From NCBI GenBank assembly GCA_965202875.1, contig OZ241870.1, positions 3,534,001 to 3,598,000 of the forward strand: a stretch of DNA of 64,000 nt, given 5' to 3'. Shown here piece after piece: positions 27,701-38,667 of the stretch (positions within the stretch are counted from its first letter, which is position 1; every line of letters starts with the position of its first letter). The DNA comes from HK1 sp965202875. Lineage in GTDB: Bacteria > Pseudomonadota > Gammaproteobacteria > HK1. Position numbers and translations under genes: made by a program. The notes beneath the pieces were generated by a model that saw nothing but the letters and a program-made list of their open reading frames with translations, made no database searches and was not told the DNA's origin.

Positions 27701-27736
27701 CGTCATTCCCGCTTTCGCGGGAATGACGGATTTTCT
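27701..27736. terminator. Hairpin repeat, candidate bidirectional terminator
   Basis: CGTCATTCCCGC, loop TTTC, GCGGGAATGACG make a perfect 12-bp stem, followed on the plus strand by GATTTTCT. It lies about 190 bp past the isomerase stop and inside the intron-bearing inverted repeat. The same sequence type is a common intergenic repeat in proteobacteria, and a relative is inserted in the ISL3 transposase at 51845. Confidence 0.6.
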
Positions 27737-27894
27737 CGGAGCCCACTCCTGGTCTGATCGGGGAGATAGCGAATCCTTCGATTGAGTAGAGTCGACGACT
27801 GGCGCGGTGGCGTTAGGTCGGTGGGGGTAGCCGTTTCCCGGCGGCTTTCGCAGTACCGGTGCCTCGCTCCACGCCATCGCTCCGTTTCCAGTCG

Positions 27895-27935
27895 CCGCTC
27901 ATCGAACCGGACGTGCGGTTCTCCCGCATCCGGCT
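27895..27935 (-). ncRNA. Group II intron domain V (catalytic hairpin)
   Basis: The minus-strand sequence GAGCCGGATGCGGGAG followed by AACCGCACGTCCGGTTC folds into the 34-nt domain V stem. The paired GAGCCG/CGGTTC base and internal bulge are as expected for an active ribozyme. The same element, with a compensating-looking change, is kept in both deleted copies. Confidence 0.8.
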
Positions 27936-27946
27936 CTCGGACGAGA

Positions 27947-29281
27947 TCATGCCTTCGCCCACGGAAAGCTCGTCGTTCGCACTGCCAGGCGCGTCAGGCC
28001 CATTTCATTCCACAGCCGCCTGTCCGGGAAGCGCACATACCCCCCGGCTCGTACCTTGTGCTTGCGACACAGCCACTGACGCAGCCGCCGGGTCGCGTGC
28101 CGGTCAATCGCGGCGTAAGCCGGGCTGACCTGTCCCAGGTGGAAGTAGTTCGCCCATCCGGTCATGAGCCGGTTCAGCCGTCCCACCACCACCTCCGGGT
28201 CCAGCAGCCCGTATCGTCGCGCCGTCAGCTCGCTTACCCTGCGGCACAGGCTCTGCACGCTCGCCGGTGTGGGGCGTGTGCCGATGTAGGCTCGGCCCGT
28301 ATCCCGACGATAGTTGCGTCCCACCCGGTAGCCAAGGAAGTCGAACGATTCCTCCGGAACACGCACGCATCGGGTCTTCTCGGCGTTGAGCGGCAGCTTC
28401 AGACGCTTCATCACGTCCTCGACCGCCTCGCGCATCGTCGCCGCCGATTCCTTGCCCAGGATGACAATGTCATCGGCGTAGTGGACGACGCCCGCCTTGA
28501 AGCGTCGGGCATACCCCAACCCCTTCCAGCCCAGGAGGAAGCGGCGCATGTACAGGTTGCTCAGTAGCGGAGAGATCGGCGCCCCTTGTGGGGTCCCCTT
28601 CCTCTCCCGACGCGCCCGGTTCGTGCGGCGGGTGCCGCCTCGCCCGTCGTCCTCCTCGACCGCCCTCTCCCACCACGCCTTCACCCAACCCAACATCCGC
28701 CCGTCACTCACCCGACGGGCGACGCACTTGAGCAGTTCAGCGTGCGGTCTCTGGCCGAAGTAGTCCGACCAATCCGCGTCCACGACCTCGCAGTGACCCG
28801 TGTTCGCCAGCCGATGCGCCTGTTGGACCGCATCGTGTGCGCTTCTTCCCGACCGATAGGCGTATTGCTCCGGGGTCAGGTCCGCCTCGAATATCGGCGT
28901 CAGCACCAGCAACGCCGCCGTCTGCGCCACCCGATCCCGCAGACAAGGAATGCCCAGTGCCCGATACTTCCCGCGTTGTTTCTTCGCAATCCACACCCGC
29001 CGAACCGCTTGCGGCCGGTAGGTCCCTTCCTTCAGCTCCCGCGCCAGTCCCCCAAGCCACCGCTCCACGCCCCGCGCCTCAATGTCCGCCACCGTCTCGC
29101 CGTCCACCCCGGGCGCCCCGCCATTGCGGCGGACCTCGCCCCAGGCAACTGCCAGCACATCGTCGCGCCACACCTTCAGCGTATGGAACCGATAGCCCGC
29201 AGCTTCCTTCGCTTTCGCATGGAGCACCGCCTGGAGTCTCCGAACCCGTTCCGGGGCTGTTAGGCTCGCACCAGTCCCCAT
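27947..29281 (-). CDS. ltrA-like: Group II intron-encoded reverse transcriptase/maturase
   Basis: The 444-residue protein has the full RT series: GGAPGVDGETV (RT0/1), YRPQAVRRVWIAKK, CLRDRVAQTAALLVL, YAYRSGRSAHDAV, QGAPISPLLSNLYM, the catalytic FKAGVVHYADDIVILG box, and FDFLGYRVG. A GIIM maturase domain follows (VVGRLNRLMTGWANYFHLGQ). It lacks an obvious HNH endonuclease domain. A start at 29338 is possible, but GGAAGGGAG stands before ATG 29281. Given domain V beside it, this is an intron maturase and not a stand-alone defence RT. Confidence 0.93.
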   Translation of the reverse strand: MGTGASLTAPERVRRLQAVLHAKAKEAAGYRFHTLKVWRDDVLAVAWGEVRRNGGAPGVDGETVADIEARGVERWLGGLARELKEGTYRPQAVRRVWIAKKQRGKYRALGIPCLRDRVAQTAALLVLTPIFEADLTPEQYAYRSGRSAHDAVQQAHRLANTGHCEVVDADWSDYFGQRPHAELLKCVARRVSDGRMLGWVKAWWERAVEEDDGRGGTRRTNRARRERKGTPQGAPISPLLSNLYMRRFLLGWKGLGYARRFKAGVVHYADDIVILGKESAATMREAVEDVMKRLKLPLNAEKTRCVRVPEESFDFLGYRVGRNYRRDTGRAYIGTRPTPASVQSLCRRVSELTARRYGLLDPEVVVGRLNRLMTGWANYFHLGQVSPAYAAIDRHATRRLRQWLCRKHKVRAGGYVRFPDRRLWNEMGLTRLAVRTTSFPWAKA

Positions 29282-29784
29282 CTCCCTTCCTCCTTCTTGT
29301 GCCCCTCTCGAACCAAGGCCCCTTCCCTCCACCAGCATTACCCGGCTTCCCCGGTACTACGGGCCTCTCCGCCACCCCATACGGCCCGGCCTGTCCCTCG
29401 CGGGGGTCCGGTTGGCGTGTGCCGCGCCACCGTCGGGGCTTCCCGTGTTGCGTCCATCCCCCTCTTCCCTGCGTGCCGCCGCCATTACCCCGGCGGAACC
29501 GGCCGGTGCTCGTATCGCTCGCTTCCCGACCGATGCCAGCCTTCCCCGTGTTACAGGCGGGTCGGCTTCCGCATTACCCGTTTCGAGGCCTGCTCGGCGT
29601 TCACTCGCGTTGCGGCCCGCAGGGTCGCTGAGTCGCCTTCGCGACCCGTCTCATAGGAGTGCTTCAGTCCATGTCGTTGCCTCCATCGACCGCTCCGACT
29701 GCTACCGGCTGGAGCGACAGTTACCGGGCGGGATTCGCACCCGCTAGGGTATGGCGCCTTGCACGGCGCACTGCAACAATCGGG

Positions 29785-29917
29785 TGAAGACGGCCGTTAG
29801 CGCGTGTGGCTTATCCTCACTGGCAGTGAATTTGAGCCACACCTTGTTTCGGCCGGAAAACCCCGTATTTTGCGCAGTGAACGTGCGTATGGGCCGACAC
29901 CTTGTGCAACTGACGGG
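29785..29917 (-). repeat. 133-bp inverted repeat, right arm
   Basis: This is the reverse complement of 27565-27697. It sits just upstream (in intron sense) of the group II intron's 5' end and ends 56 bp before the polyproline gene's stop codon. No gene was seen in the arm. Confidence 0.85.
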
Positions 29918-29973
29918 ACTACATTCATGGATCCTCCCCTGCTCGAACAGGGGAGGATCCGTCGCCTTCTCGT

Positions 29974-30084
29974 TTACTTCGGTTTTGGGGCCGGAGGTGG
30001 CGGAGGTGGCGGAGGTGGCGGAGGTGGCGGAGGTGGCTTCACCGGTGGTGGTGGATAGCCGCTTTCCTTGATTATCCTGTTCAT
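29974..30084 (-). CDS. 36-residue polyproline microprotein
   Basis: The frame encodes MNRIIKESGY, four prolines, VK, fifteen consecutive prolines, then APKPK. Its ATG (30084) overlaps the TGA of the upstream 2-TM gene as ATGA, the classic signature of translational coupling. The proline run is encoded by five tandem copies of a 9-bp unit (CCACCTCCG), so it can gain or lose three prolines at a time by slippage. Such a run should stall ribosomes without EF-P. I know no family for it. It is likely a partner or regulator of the membrane protein. Confidence 0.65.
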   Translation of the reverse strand: MNRIIKESGYPPPPVKPPPPPPPPPPPPPPPAPKPK

Positions 30085-30614
30085 GTGTGCACTCTATAGG
30101 CATTCGACGTTGCTTCGTATGCCTCGGCCGCGCACTGTTGGTTCAGTCCTCTGGTCAACCACCCTTCTCCCGCAAATCGCGTTCCTTCCGCTGTCGCCAT
30201 CGTCATCTCCTTCCGTAGTGCCGCCATCTGATCCTTCACCGTCTCCCTCGGCACCGCCTCCCATCCCGGGCTGTTCACTTCTTCCCACAGTGTTTTCCAT
30301 TTGCTCAGGATCAGGTCGCATTCAAGCCGTGCCTTTTCTGCCTTGGTGGCGTTTTCCGCGAACTTGAACGTCCAGTTCAGACACCCCGCGATCACGGCGA
30401 CGGCGATGAGCCACGCTGTCGTCTTGTTCGCTCCACTCCCCATGACGCTTTCCAGGAATGCACCTGCTCCACTGCTCCCTGCGACCACACTTGTGGTCAG
30501 TAACACTGTCGCCATTCTCCCGAGCCGCGTAGCGATTTGCCCGTAGTACCGCACCGTTCGGTCTGCGCTCAGCATTTCCGTCCACACGTCCCGTCTGAGC
30601 CTTTCGTCGGTCAT
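30081..30614 (-). CDS. Two-TM membrane protein, SLATT-like, unknown function
   Basis: From ATG 30614, preceded by AAGGAGGGCGACC, the protein is 177 residues long. It has a charged amphipathic N-terminus with RYYGQIATRLGRMATVL, membrane helix 1 at about 34-53, membrane helix 2 at about 67-84 (AWLIAVAVIAGCLNWTFKF), and then a long helical, coiled-coil-like cytoplasmic tail (ENATKAEKARLECDLILSKW). This layout resembles the SLATT 2-TM effectors associated with nucleotide-signal defence systems, but I see no nucleotide-sensing partner. The downstream overlapping polyproline gene suggests a two-gene unit. A frame extension to 30668 is possible but lacks a ribosome site. Confidence 0.65.
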   Translation of the reverse strand: MTDERLRRDVWTEMLSADRTVRYYGQIATRLGRMATVLLTTSVVAGSSGAGAFLESVMGSGANKTTAWLIAVAVIAGCLNWTFKFAENATKAEKARLECDLILSKWKTLWEEVNSPGWEAVPRETVKDQMAALRKEMTMATAEGTRFAGEGWLTRGLNQQCAAEAYEATSNAYRVHT

Positions 30615-30959
30615 GGTCGCCCTCCTTGCTTCTCTGGCCCGCGTCCTCGTTTCTCCTGGCGACAACAAGTAGAACCGCTCGCATTCGGATCACCGGTCAG
30701 CGAGCCATTTCCGCTCGGCAGCGGACGTCAGCCGAGACGAAATGATGACACTTGTATCATGTTCTTGTCGTCCATTGTTGTCTCTTTTCTCTCTGCCTTC
30801 ATCTCCTGGTATAACCTATCCGTTCGATTTTCATCATATTTCCATATAATACCGGAGTCCTCGGAAATTCGGGGCTGTTCGCCGTGTACCGCGAGCGCCC
30901 TTGACAGCGGGTTCAGACGGGACAAAATCCAGTCGAATCATATGGATGGAGACGATTTC
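30615..30959. other. AT-rich divergent intergenic region
   Basis: This 345-bp stretch separates the 2-TM gene (minus) from phd (plus) and is the most AT-rich non-coding part nearby. A TATAAT at 30845-30850 with TTCGAT about 17 bases upstream could be the phd promoter. Short minus-strand frames here (for example MDDKNMIQVSSFRLG) have no firm support. Confidence 0.4.
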
Positions 30960-31014
30960 ATGCCTGGATGGTCGTCGCGGGATGCGAAAAACCGGTGCAG
31001 CGCCCTCGTGGATA
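30960..31014 (+). pseudogene. phd/yefM-type antitoxin, N-terminal part (gene split by ISKra4 element)
   Basis: From ATG 30960 (GGAGA upstream) the frame reads MPGWSSRDAKNRCSALVD, the start of a Phd-type DNA-binding antitoxin, and breaks at the ISKra4 junction. Removing 31015-36171 joins GTGGAT to ACCGCGATCGCG in frame (ALVD-TAIAGCPQRMTRRGKP). The C-terminal part is at 36172-36362. Confidence 0.85.
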
Positions 31015-31038
31015 GGGTGTAACTCTGAAACTGATCCA

Positions 31039-31936
31039 TCACGCCGCCCGTTTACAAGGAAACGGTATGACGTTGTCGGGAATCGTCACTTCCCGACGGT
31101 AGGTCCCTGACAGCATCTCCCAGGCCGAATCGAACCGTCTACTTTGTATCAGGGCGCGAAGCGTCAGGATGGCCTGCCCCCCGGCATGACGCCAGCGCAT
31201 TCCCGAACGCTTCAGCCGCTGCGTGACCAACGTCTTGCACGCCGCCTCCACCACCCCCGAGCCAATGGGCAGATGCCGTGCCTTCACCTCGGCATAGCCC
31301 ATGCGGTGACGGTGGTTGCGGAAGTATCCCAACACCTCGGCGATACGCTTGCTCTTCGGCTGCTTCCTGCGTTGATGGTTCAGCGAACGAATCACCTTCT
31401 CCACGCCGCCGCAGTCATGGCGCAACAGATGGCGCAGCTTCTCGTAGTGCGCCCGCCCCTTCGCATCGTCCTGTCCATAGCAGGCATCGAGTCCCGACTT
31501 CAGTTGCTCGGCCGCATGGTAGAAGTCCACCACCGACGTGCCCTGCGGCGCCAACGTATCAAGATAGCGCCAGTTGTCGTGCGCCCCGTCGGCTATCTTG
31601 ACCACCTGCAGGTCCGGACGCTTTGCAAGCACCGCTTCGAGCTCCGCGCACAGCGTCTTCTTCAACGCCTCCTTGCACGGCTGCGGCATCCGACCCACAT
31701 ACACCGTCTCCAGCCGCTCCCCCTCGGCATCACAGGTCGTGAGCGTCCCACACCCCGCCTCCTGATAGCCTGAGCTCCCATCCACCCGCTTCGCATCCTT
31801 CATCGCCACCATCACCCCATCGAGCGACACCGCCACCGTCACCGCCTCCTCCGCCACCGCGCACCCCTTGCGTAACGCCGCCTCGAACGCCTCACGCTGC
31901 CCCTCCCACCGCGCGCCCAACTCCTTCGGCAACCGG
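31039..31936 (-). pseudogene. ISKra4 transposase, 3' half of copy B
   Basis: The frame holds residues from PKELGARWEGQREAFEAAL to the C-terminus (VTIPDNVIPFPCKRAA). It matches the second half of the intact transposase at 33091-34482 with a few substitutions (for example GMRWRHAGG versus GMHWRHAGG, PKSKR versus PENKR). The differences show two diverged copies, not an assembly duplicate. It is cut off from its 5' half by the nested insertion. Confidence 0.9.
31929..31936. repeat. 8-bp target duplication GCAACCGG (left) of inner ISKra4 copy
   Basis: GCAACCGG here and at 34507-34514 flank the inner element exactly. The bases belong to the outer copy's transposase codons (LDRLPKE). Excision of 31937-34514 restores that reading frame. 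Confidence 0.88.
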
Positions 31937-31938
31937 GG

Positions 31939-32891
<953 letters not shown>

Positions 32892-33090
32892 CGTAGATCT
32901 CAAATTGACATTAAGAAGTCTTCGTAACTGATCGAAATCATTGAAGTTGTATATTTTGAAGGGAGAGGAGCTAAAGGGCTCTGGTGACAATTTGTCAGGA
33001 GCGGGCTCGACGGGGAGGGAAGACGGGGCAGTGGTCCTCTGGAACAATGTGCGGTGTCAATCCAAACCATCGCCCCGGAGGGCTGCCCCA

Positions 33091-34482
33091 ATGTCAGTAT
33101 TTCACGCACCCGCCCATTGCGCCAGCCACAGCGAGCGAGGAGAGCAAGCCCTCGCGCGGTTGGTCGAGCAGGTCAACGCCTTGCGAGCGCGTCCGGTGAC
33201 GGGGGAGGACTTCGAGGCAGTGGAGCGGGAGCTTCGTGCGTTGTTTGCCGAAGCCGAACGCGAGGTGGTGGGGGAGACGCTGGAGCGTCTGGATGTGGAC
33301 CTGCCATTCGTCGAGATGGAAGGGCGGCGGTACCACCGGGTGCTGCGCAGTCACGCGACGTACACGAGTGCGGCGGGAGCGGTGGGGGTGCATCGCACGC
33401 TGTACCGATGTGGCGGTGAGCGCGCGGTGGCGCCGATGGAGTGGCGTGCGGGGATAGTGGCGGGGCACTGGACGGGGCTGGCGGCGCGGCAGGCGAGCGT
33501 GGTGGTGGCGCACGTGACGCCGCAGGAAGGGGAGGCGGTGTTTCGGGAGTGGGGGCGGATGAGGCCTTCGAAGAGCTCGCTGGACCGGTTGCCGAAGGAG
33601 TTGGGCGCGCGGTGGGAGGGGCAGCGTGAGGCGTTCGAGGCGGCGTTACGCAAGGGGTGCGCGGTGGCGGAGGAGGCGGTGACGGTGGCGGTGTCGCTCG
33701 ATGGGGTGATGGTGGCGATGAAGGATGCGAAGCGGGTGGATGGGAGCTCAGGCTATCAGGAGGCGGGGTGTGGGACGCTCACGACCTGTGATGCCGAGGG
33801 GGAGCGGCTGGAGACGGTGTATGTGGGTCGGATGCCGCAGCCGTGCAAGGAGGCGTTGAAGAAGACGCTGTGCGCGGAGCTTGAGGCGGTGCTTGCAAAG
33901 CGTCCGGACCTGCAGGTGGTCAAGATAGCCGACGGGGCGCACGACAACTGGCGCTATCTTGATACGTTGGCGCCGCAGGGCACGTCGGTGGTGGACTTCT
34001 ACCATGCGGCCGAGCAACTGAAGTCGGGGCTCGATGCCTGCTATGGACAGGACGATGCGAAGGGGCGGGCGCACTACGAGAAGCTGCGCCATCTGTTGCG
34101 CCATGAGTGCGGCGGGGTGGAGAAGGTGATTCGTTCGCTGAACCATCAACGCAGGAAGCAGCCGGAGAACAAGCGTATCGCCGAGGTGTTGGGATACTTC
34201 CGCAACCACCGTCACCGCATGGGCTATGCCGAGGCGAAGGCACGGCATCTGCCCATTGGCTCGGGGGTGGTGGAGGCGGCGTGCAAGACGTTGGTCACCC
34301 AACGGCTGAAGCGTTCGGGAATGCACTGGCGTCATGCCGGGGGGCAGGCCATCCTGACGCTTCGCGCCTTGATACAAAGTAGACGGTTCGATTCGGCCTG
34401 GGAGATGCTGTCAGGGACCTACCGTCGGGAAGTGACGATTCCCGACAACGTCATACCGTTTCCTTGCAAACGGGCGGCGTGA
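33091..34482 (+). CDS. ISKra4-family transposase, intact copy A
   Basis: The 463-residue protein begins MSVFHAPAHCASHSERGE. It has an N-terminal helical region (VERELRALFAEAEREV), a YHRVLRSHATYTSAAGAVGV block and VTVAVSLDGVMVAMKDAKR, with a probable catalytic aspartate in SLDGV. It then continues VVKIADGAHDNWRYLD and the conserved GSGVVEAACKTLVTQRLKRS near the C-terminus. These blocks are typical of ISKra4 transposases. The frame extends upstream to 32941, but ATG 33091 follows GGAGGGCTGCCCCA. Confidence 0.92.
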   Translation: MSVFHAPAHCASHSERGEQALARLVEQVNALRARPVTGEDFEAVERELRALFAEAEREVVGETLERLDVDLPFVEMEGRRYHRVLRSHATYTSAAGAVGVHRTLYRCGGERAVAPMEWRAGIVAGHWTGLAARQASVVVAHVTPQEGEAVFREWGRMRPSKSSLDRLPKELGARWEGQREAFEAALRKGCAVAEEAVTVAVSLDGVMVAMKDAKRVDGSSGYQEAGCGTLTTCDAEGERLETVYVGRMPQPCKEALKKTLCAELEAVLAKRPDLQVVKIADGAHDNWRYLDTLAPQGTSVVDFYHAAEQLKSGLDACYGQDDAKGRAHYEKLRHLLRHECGGVEKVIRSLNHQRRKQPENKRIAEVLGYFRNHRHRMGYAEAKARHLPIGSGVVEAACKTLVTQRLKRSGMHWRHAGGQAILTLRALIQSRRFDSAWEMLSGTYRREVTIPDNVIPFPCKRAA

Positions 34483-34506
34483 TGGATCAGTTTCAGAGTT
34501 ACACCC

Positions 34507-35007
34507 GCAACCGGTCCAGCGAGCTCTTCGAAGGCCTCATCCGCCCCCACTCCCGAAACACCGCCTCCCCTTCCTGCGGCGTCACGTGCGCCACCACCAC
34601 GCTCGCCTGCCGCGCCGCCAGCCCCGTCCAGTGCCCCGCCACTATCCCCGCACGCCACTCCATCGGCGCCACCGCGCGCTCACCGCCACATCGGTACAGC
34701 GTGCGATGCACCCCCACCGCTCCCGCCGCACTCGTGTACGTCGCGTGACTGCGCAGCACCCGGTGGTACCGCCGCCCTTCCATCTCGACGAATGGCAGGT
34801 CCACATCCAGACGCTCCAGCGTCTCCCCCACCACCTCGCGCTCGGCTTCGGCAAACAGTGCACGGAACTCCCGCTCCACTGCCTCGAAGTCCTCCCCCGT
34901 CACCGGGCGCGCTCGCAAGGCGTTGACCTGCTCGACCAACCGCGCGAGGGCTTGCTCTCCTCGCTCGCTGTGGCTGGCGCAATGGGCGGGTGCGTGAAAT
35001 ACTGACA
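34507..35007 (-). pseudogene. ISKra4 transposase, 5' half of copy B
   Basis: From ATG 35007 the frame matches the first 165 or so residues of the intact transposase (substitutions such as EREFRALF for ERELRALF). It stops at LDRL, where inner copy A has inserted, and then runs into a stop at 34499. Its 3' half is at 31039-31936. Confidence 0.9.
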
Positions 35008-35207
35008 TTGGGGCAGCCCTCCGGGGCGATGGTTTGGATTGACACCGCACATTGTTCCAGAGGACCACTGCCCCGTCTTCCCTCCCCGTCGAGCCCGCTC
35101 CTGACAAATTGTCACCAGAGCCCTTTAGCTCCTCTCCCTTCAAAATATACAACTTCAATGATTTCGATCAGTTACGAAGACTTCTTAATGTCAATTTGAG
35201 ATCTACG

Positions 35208-36160
<953 letters not shown>

Positions 36161-36171
36161 CCCCGTGAATA

Positions 36172-36362
36172 CCGCGATCGCGGGGTGTCCCCAACGGATG
36201 ACCCGGCGTGGCAAACCCGCGGTCGTGGTGCTCGTGTCGGAGGAGTATGAGCGCCTTCGTCATTTGGAGAAGATGAAGGCGCAGGCGTTTGCGGATCTGT
36301 TGCTTGCGATCCCACAGGGTGAGGGCGGAGAGGAATTCGAGCGACTCCGATCGACCGGATGA
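36172..36362 (+). pseudogene. phd/yefM-type antitoxin, C-terminal part
   Basis: The frame continues TAIAGCPQRMTRRGKPAVVV, LVSEEYERLRHLEKMKAQAF and ADLLLAIPQGEG, ending at TGA 36360-36362. MTRRGKPAVVV..EEYERL is the Phd family core. The tail that would bind a toxin is present. The expected downstream toxin gene is absent: an hsdR fragment follows with an overlapping ATGA. Confidence 0.82.
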
Positions 36363-38479
36363 CCCCTTCCCCCTACACCGAAGTCGTGCCCGGCGAGGGC
36401 TACACCACGCGCGACGACGTCATCGTCATCTCCGACGAGGCGCACCGCACCCAGTACGGCACGCTGGCGCTGAACATGCGCAACGCCCTGCCGAACGCCG
36501 GCTACATCGGCTTTACCGGCACGCCGCTGTTCACCGGAGACCAGCTCACGCGGCGGGTGTTCAGCGACTACGTCTCGACCTGTGACTTCCAGCGCGCGGT
36601 GGCGGACGAGGCCACCGTACCCCTCTACTACGACGCCCGAGGCGACAAGCTGGGGGTGGCGGTCGGGGACCTGAACGAGCGCATCGCCGAGAAGCTGGAG
36701 GAGTTCGAATCCGCCGCCGACCTCGACGTGGCGCAACGCCTGGAGCGCGAGCTCAGGCGCGACTACCACGTCGTCACCGCCGGGAAGCGGCTCGACCAGG
36801 TGGCGCGGGATTTCGTGCAGCACTACTCGACGGCCTGGGAGACCGGCAAGGCGATGCTGGTGTGCATCGACAAGGTGACCTGCGTGCGGATACACGGGCT
36901 GATCGAGCGCTACTGGCAGGAACGTATCGAGGCACTGGAAGCAGAACGGGCGCGAAGCGCGGACGAGCAGAGTCGATCTTCCTGTGCCGCCAGGCGGCCT
37001 GGATGCGCGAGACCCGCATGGCGGTGGTGGTGAGCGAGGAGCAGGGCGAGGTGGAGAAGTTCCGCAAGTGGGGTCTCGACGTCATTCCGCACCGACGGCT
37101 GATCAAGGAAGGCATGGGCCTGCCGCAGTCCATGCGCGACCGGCCGCGCTTTCGCAACATGCGGCGGATGGCGCTCGACGACGCCTTCAGGGAGGAGGAG
37201 CACCCCTTCCGCATCGCCGTGGTCTGCGCCATGTGGCTCACCGGCTTCGACGTGCCGAGCCTCGCCACCCTCTATCTCGACAAACCCCTCAAGGCCCATG
37301 CGCTGATGCAGGCCATCGCCCGCGCCAACCGGGTGAACGCGGGCAAGAACAACGGCCTGATCGTGGATTACTGCGGCGTCCTCAAGCACTTGCGCAAGGC
37401 GTTGGCGACCTTCACCGGCGCGCGACCGGGCGGCGACGGCGGCGAGACCGGTCCGGCCAGGCCCGCCGAAGATCTGCTCGCCGATCTGGCCGAGGCGATC
37501 GCCTTGGTGCGGGCCTTCCTCGATGCAGCGGGAGCACCGCTCGACGGTGTGATCGGCGCGACAGGCTTCGAGCGCAACGCCGCCATCGTCGCCTGCAAGG
37601 AGGCCGCGAACGAGAACGTCGAGACCCGCAAGCGCTTCGAAGTGATGTGCCGCGAGGTGTTCAGGAAGTTCAGGGCGGGCATCAACGTGCGGGGCGTCAA
37701 CACCCACCGGGCGGACCGCGACGCCATCGACGTCATCTACAGGAGCTTGCAGCAGGACCGCGAGCAGGCCGATGTCGACGACGTCATCCGCGCGCTGCAC
37801 GCGGTGGTCGATGAGGTGATCGACGTGCGGTCGGCCCGGGGGGGTCGGCGACGATCCCGCTCCCTACGACATCAGCCGGATCGACTTCGACCGTCTCCGG
37901 CAGGAGTTCGAGCGCAGCCCCGCCAAGCGCACCACCGTGCAGGCGCTCAGGGACGCGGTGGAGAAGCAGCTCCGCCGCCTGCTGGACCAGAATCCGTTGC
38001 GCACCGATTTCCAGAGGCACTACGAGGAAATCGTCGAGCGGTACAACCGCGAGAAGGACCGGGTGACCATCGAGCAGACCTTCGAGGCGTTGCTCGGTCT
38101 GGTCCGGGCGCTCGATCGGGAGGAAGGCCGCGCTCTCCGGGAGGGGCTGGACGAAGAGTCGCTGGCAATCTTCGACCTCCTGAAGAAGCCGGATCTCGGC
38201 GCCTCCGACCTCCGGAAGATCAAGAAGGTGGCGGTCGGCCTGCTGGACACGCTGAAGGCTGGGAAGCTGCGCGTGGACCAGTGGCGCGACAAGGAAGCGA
38301 CCCGGGGGGCGGTGCACGTCACCATCCGCAACTTCCTCTGGAGCGACGAGACCGGCCTGCCCGCCGGCGGTTACTCGGAAGAGGAGGTCGAGGCTCGGTC
38401 CGACGACGTGTTCCGGCACGTCTTCCGGGCCTACCCGACGCTTCCGTCGCCGTACTATGAAGTCGCCGCGGCGGCCTGA
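36359..38479 (+). pseudogene. hsdR remnant, type I restriction subunit lacking N-terminus, two frameshifts
   Basis: The piece starts inside the helicase at VIVISDEAHRTQYGTLALNM (box II), then YIGFTGTPLF. A frame change near 36975 leads to VVVSEEQGEVEKFRKWGLDV, LTGFDVPSLATLYLDKPLKA and MQAIARANRVNAGKN (box VI). A second near 37840 leads to YDISRIDFDRLRQEFERSPA and the conserved end GYSEEEVEARSDDVFRHVF. The nuclease domain and Walker A are missing. It is a different HsdR lineage from that at 52173-54592. Confidence 0.88.
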
Positions 38480-38536
38480 AACGGGCGAAGCCGGCGAACG
38501 GAGATCCAATCCGGAACCACCATCCGTGAACTTCGG

Positions 38537-38637
38537 GGCGCTTCGATCTTCGGCTCGGGTCCTTCGGCGAGATGCGCGATGCGGTCATCCTGTCCGAGCC
38601 GCCTTTCGACCCCGTCGGCGCCCGGATGCGGGGCTGA
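38537..38637 (+). pseudogene. Internally deleted remnant of a dehydrogenase paralogue
   Basis: GCTTCGATCTTCGGCTCGGG resembles 40691-40715 of the intact dehydrogenase. It is joined directly to CTTCGGCGAGATGCGCGA through GGATGCGGGGCTGA, which matches that gene's last 75 bp (41415-41489). This is a degenerate second copy with most of the gene deleted. It lies in the 38480-39074 gap. Confidence 0.7.
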
Positions 38638-38667
38638 CGACACCTTGGAGAGTTCAGAAGCGGACCT

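Larger units (their letters stand above)
27786..29771 (-). mobile_element. Group II intron, full length (1986 nt) with reverse transcriptase
   Basis: On the minus strand the intron begins at 29771 with GTGCGCC, matching the GUGYG 5' rule. Near 27890-27935 it has a domain V hairpin, GAGCCGGATGCGGGAG then AACCGCACGTCCGGTTC, and it ends ACTCTAC at 27786. Two shortened relatives (31939-32891 and 35208-36160) share both ends exactly, which independently fixes the boundaries. Exon junctions here are TTGTTGCA and TCAATCG. The reverse transcriptase reads within domain IV. Confidence 0.88.

Noticed and set aside
27947..29281. Reverse transcriptase as a defence RT (DRT/UG type)
   Set aside because: It has a GIIM maturase domain, a domain V hairpin and matching intron ends, so it is a group II intron protein.
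29992..30036. Short tandem repeat as a CRISPR-like array
   Set aside because: The 9-bp units have no spacers and encode prolines in an open frame.
30728..30925. 65-codon minus-strand frame upstream of the 2-TM gene
   Set aside because: It lies in the AT-rich promoter region without a convincing ribosome site; kept only as a remark in the intergenic entry.
37368..37736. Small minus-strand frames within the hsdR and other remnants as genes
   Set aside because: They are shadows of the plus-strand coding sequence with no ribosome site or family match.
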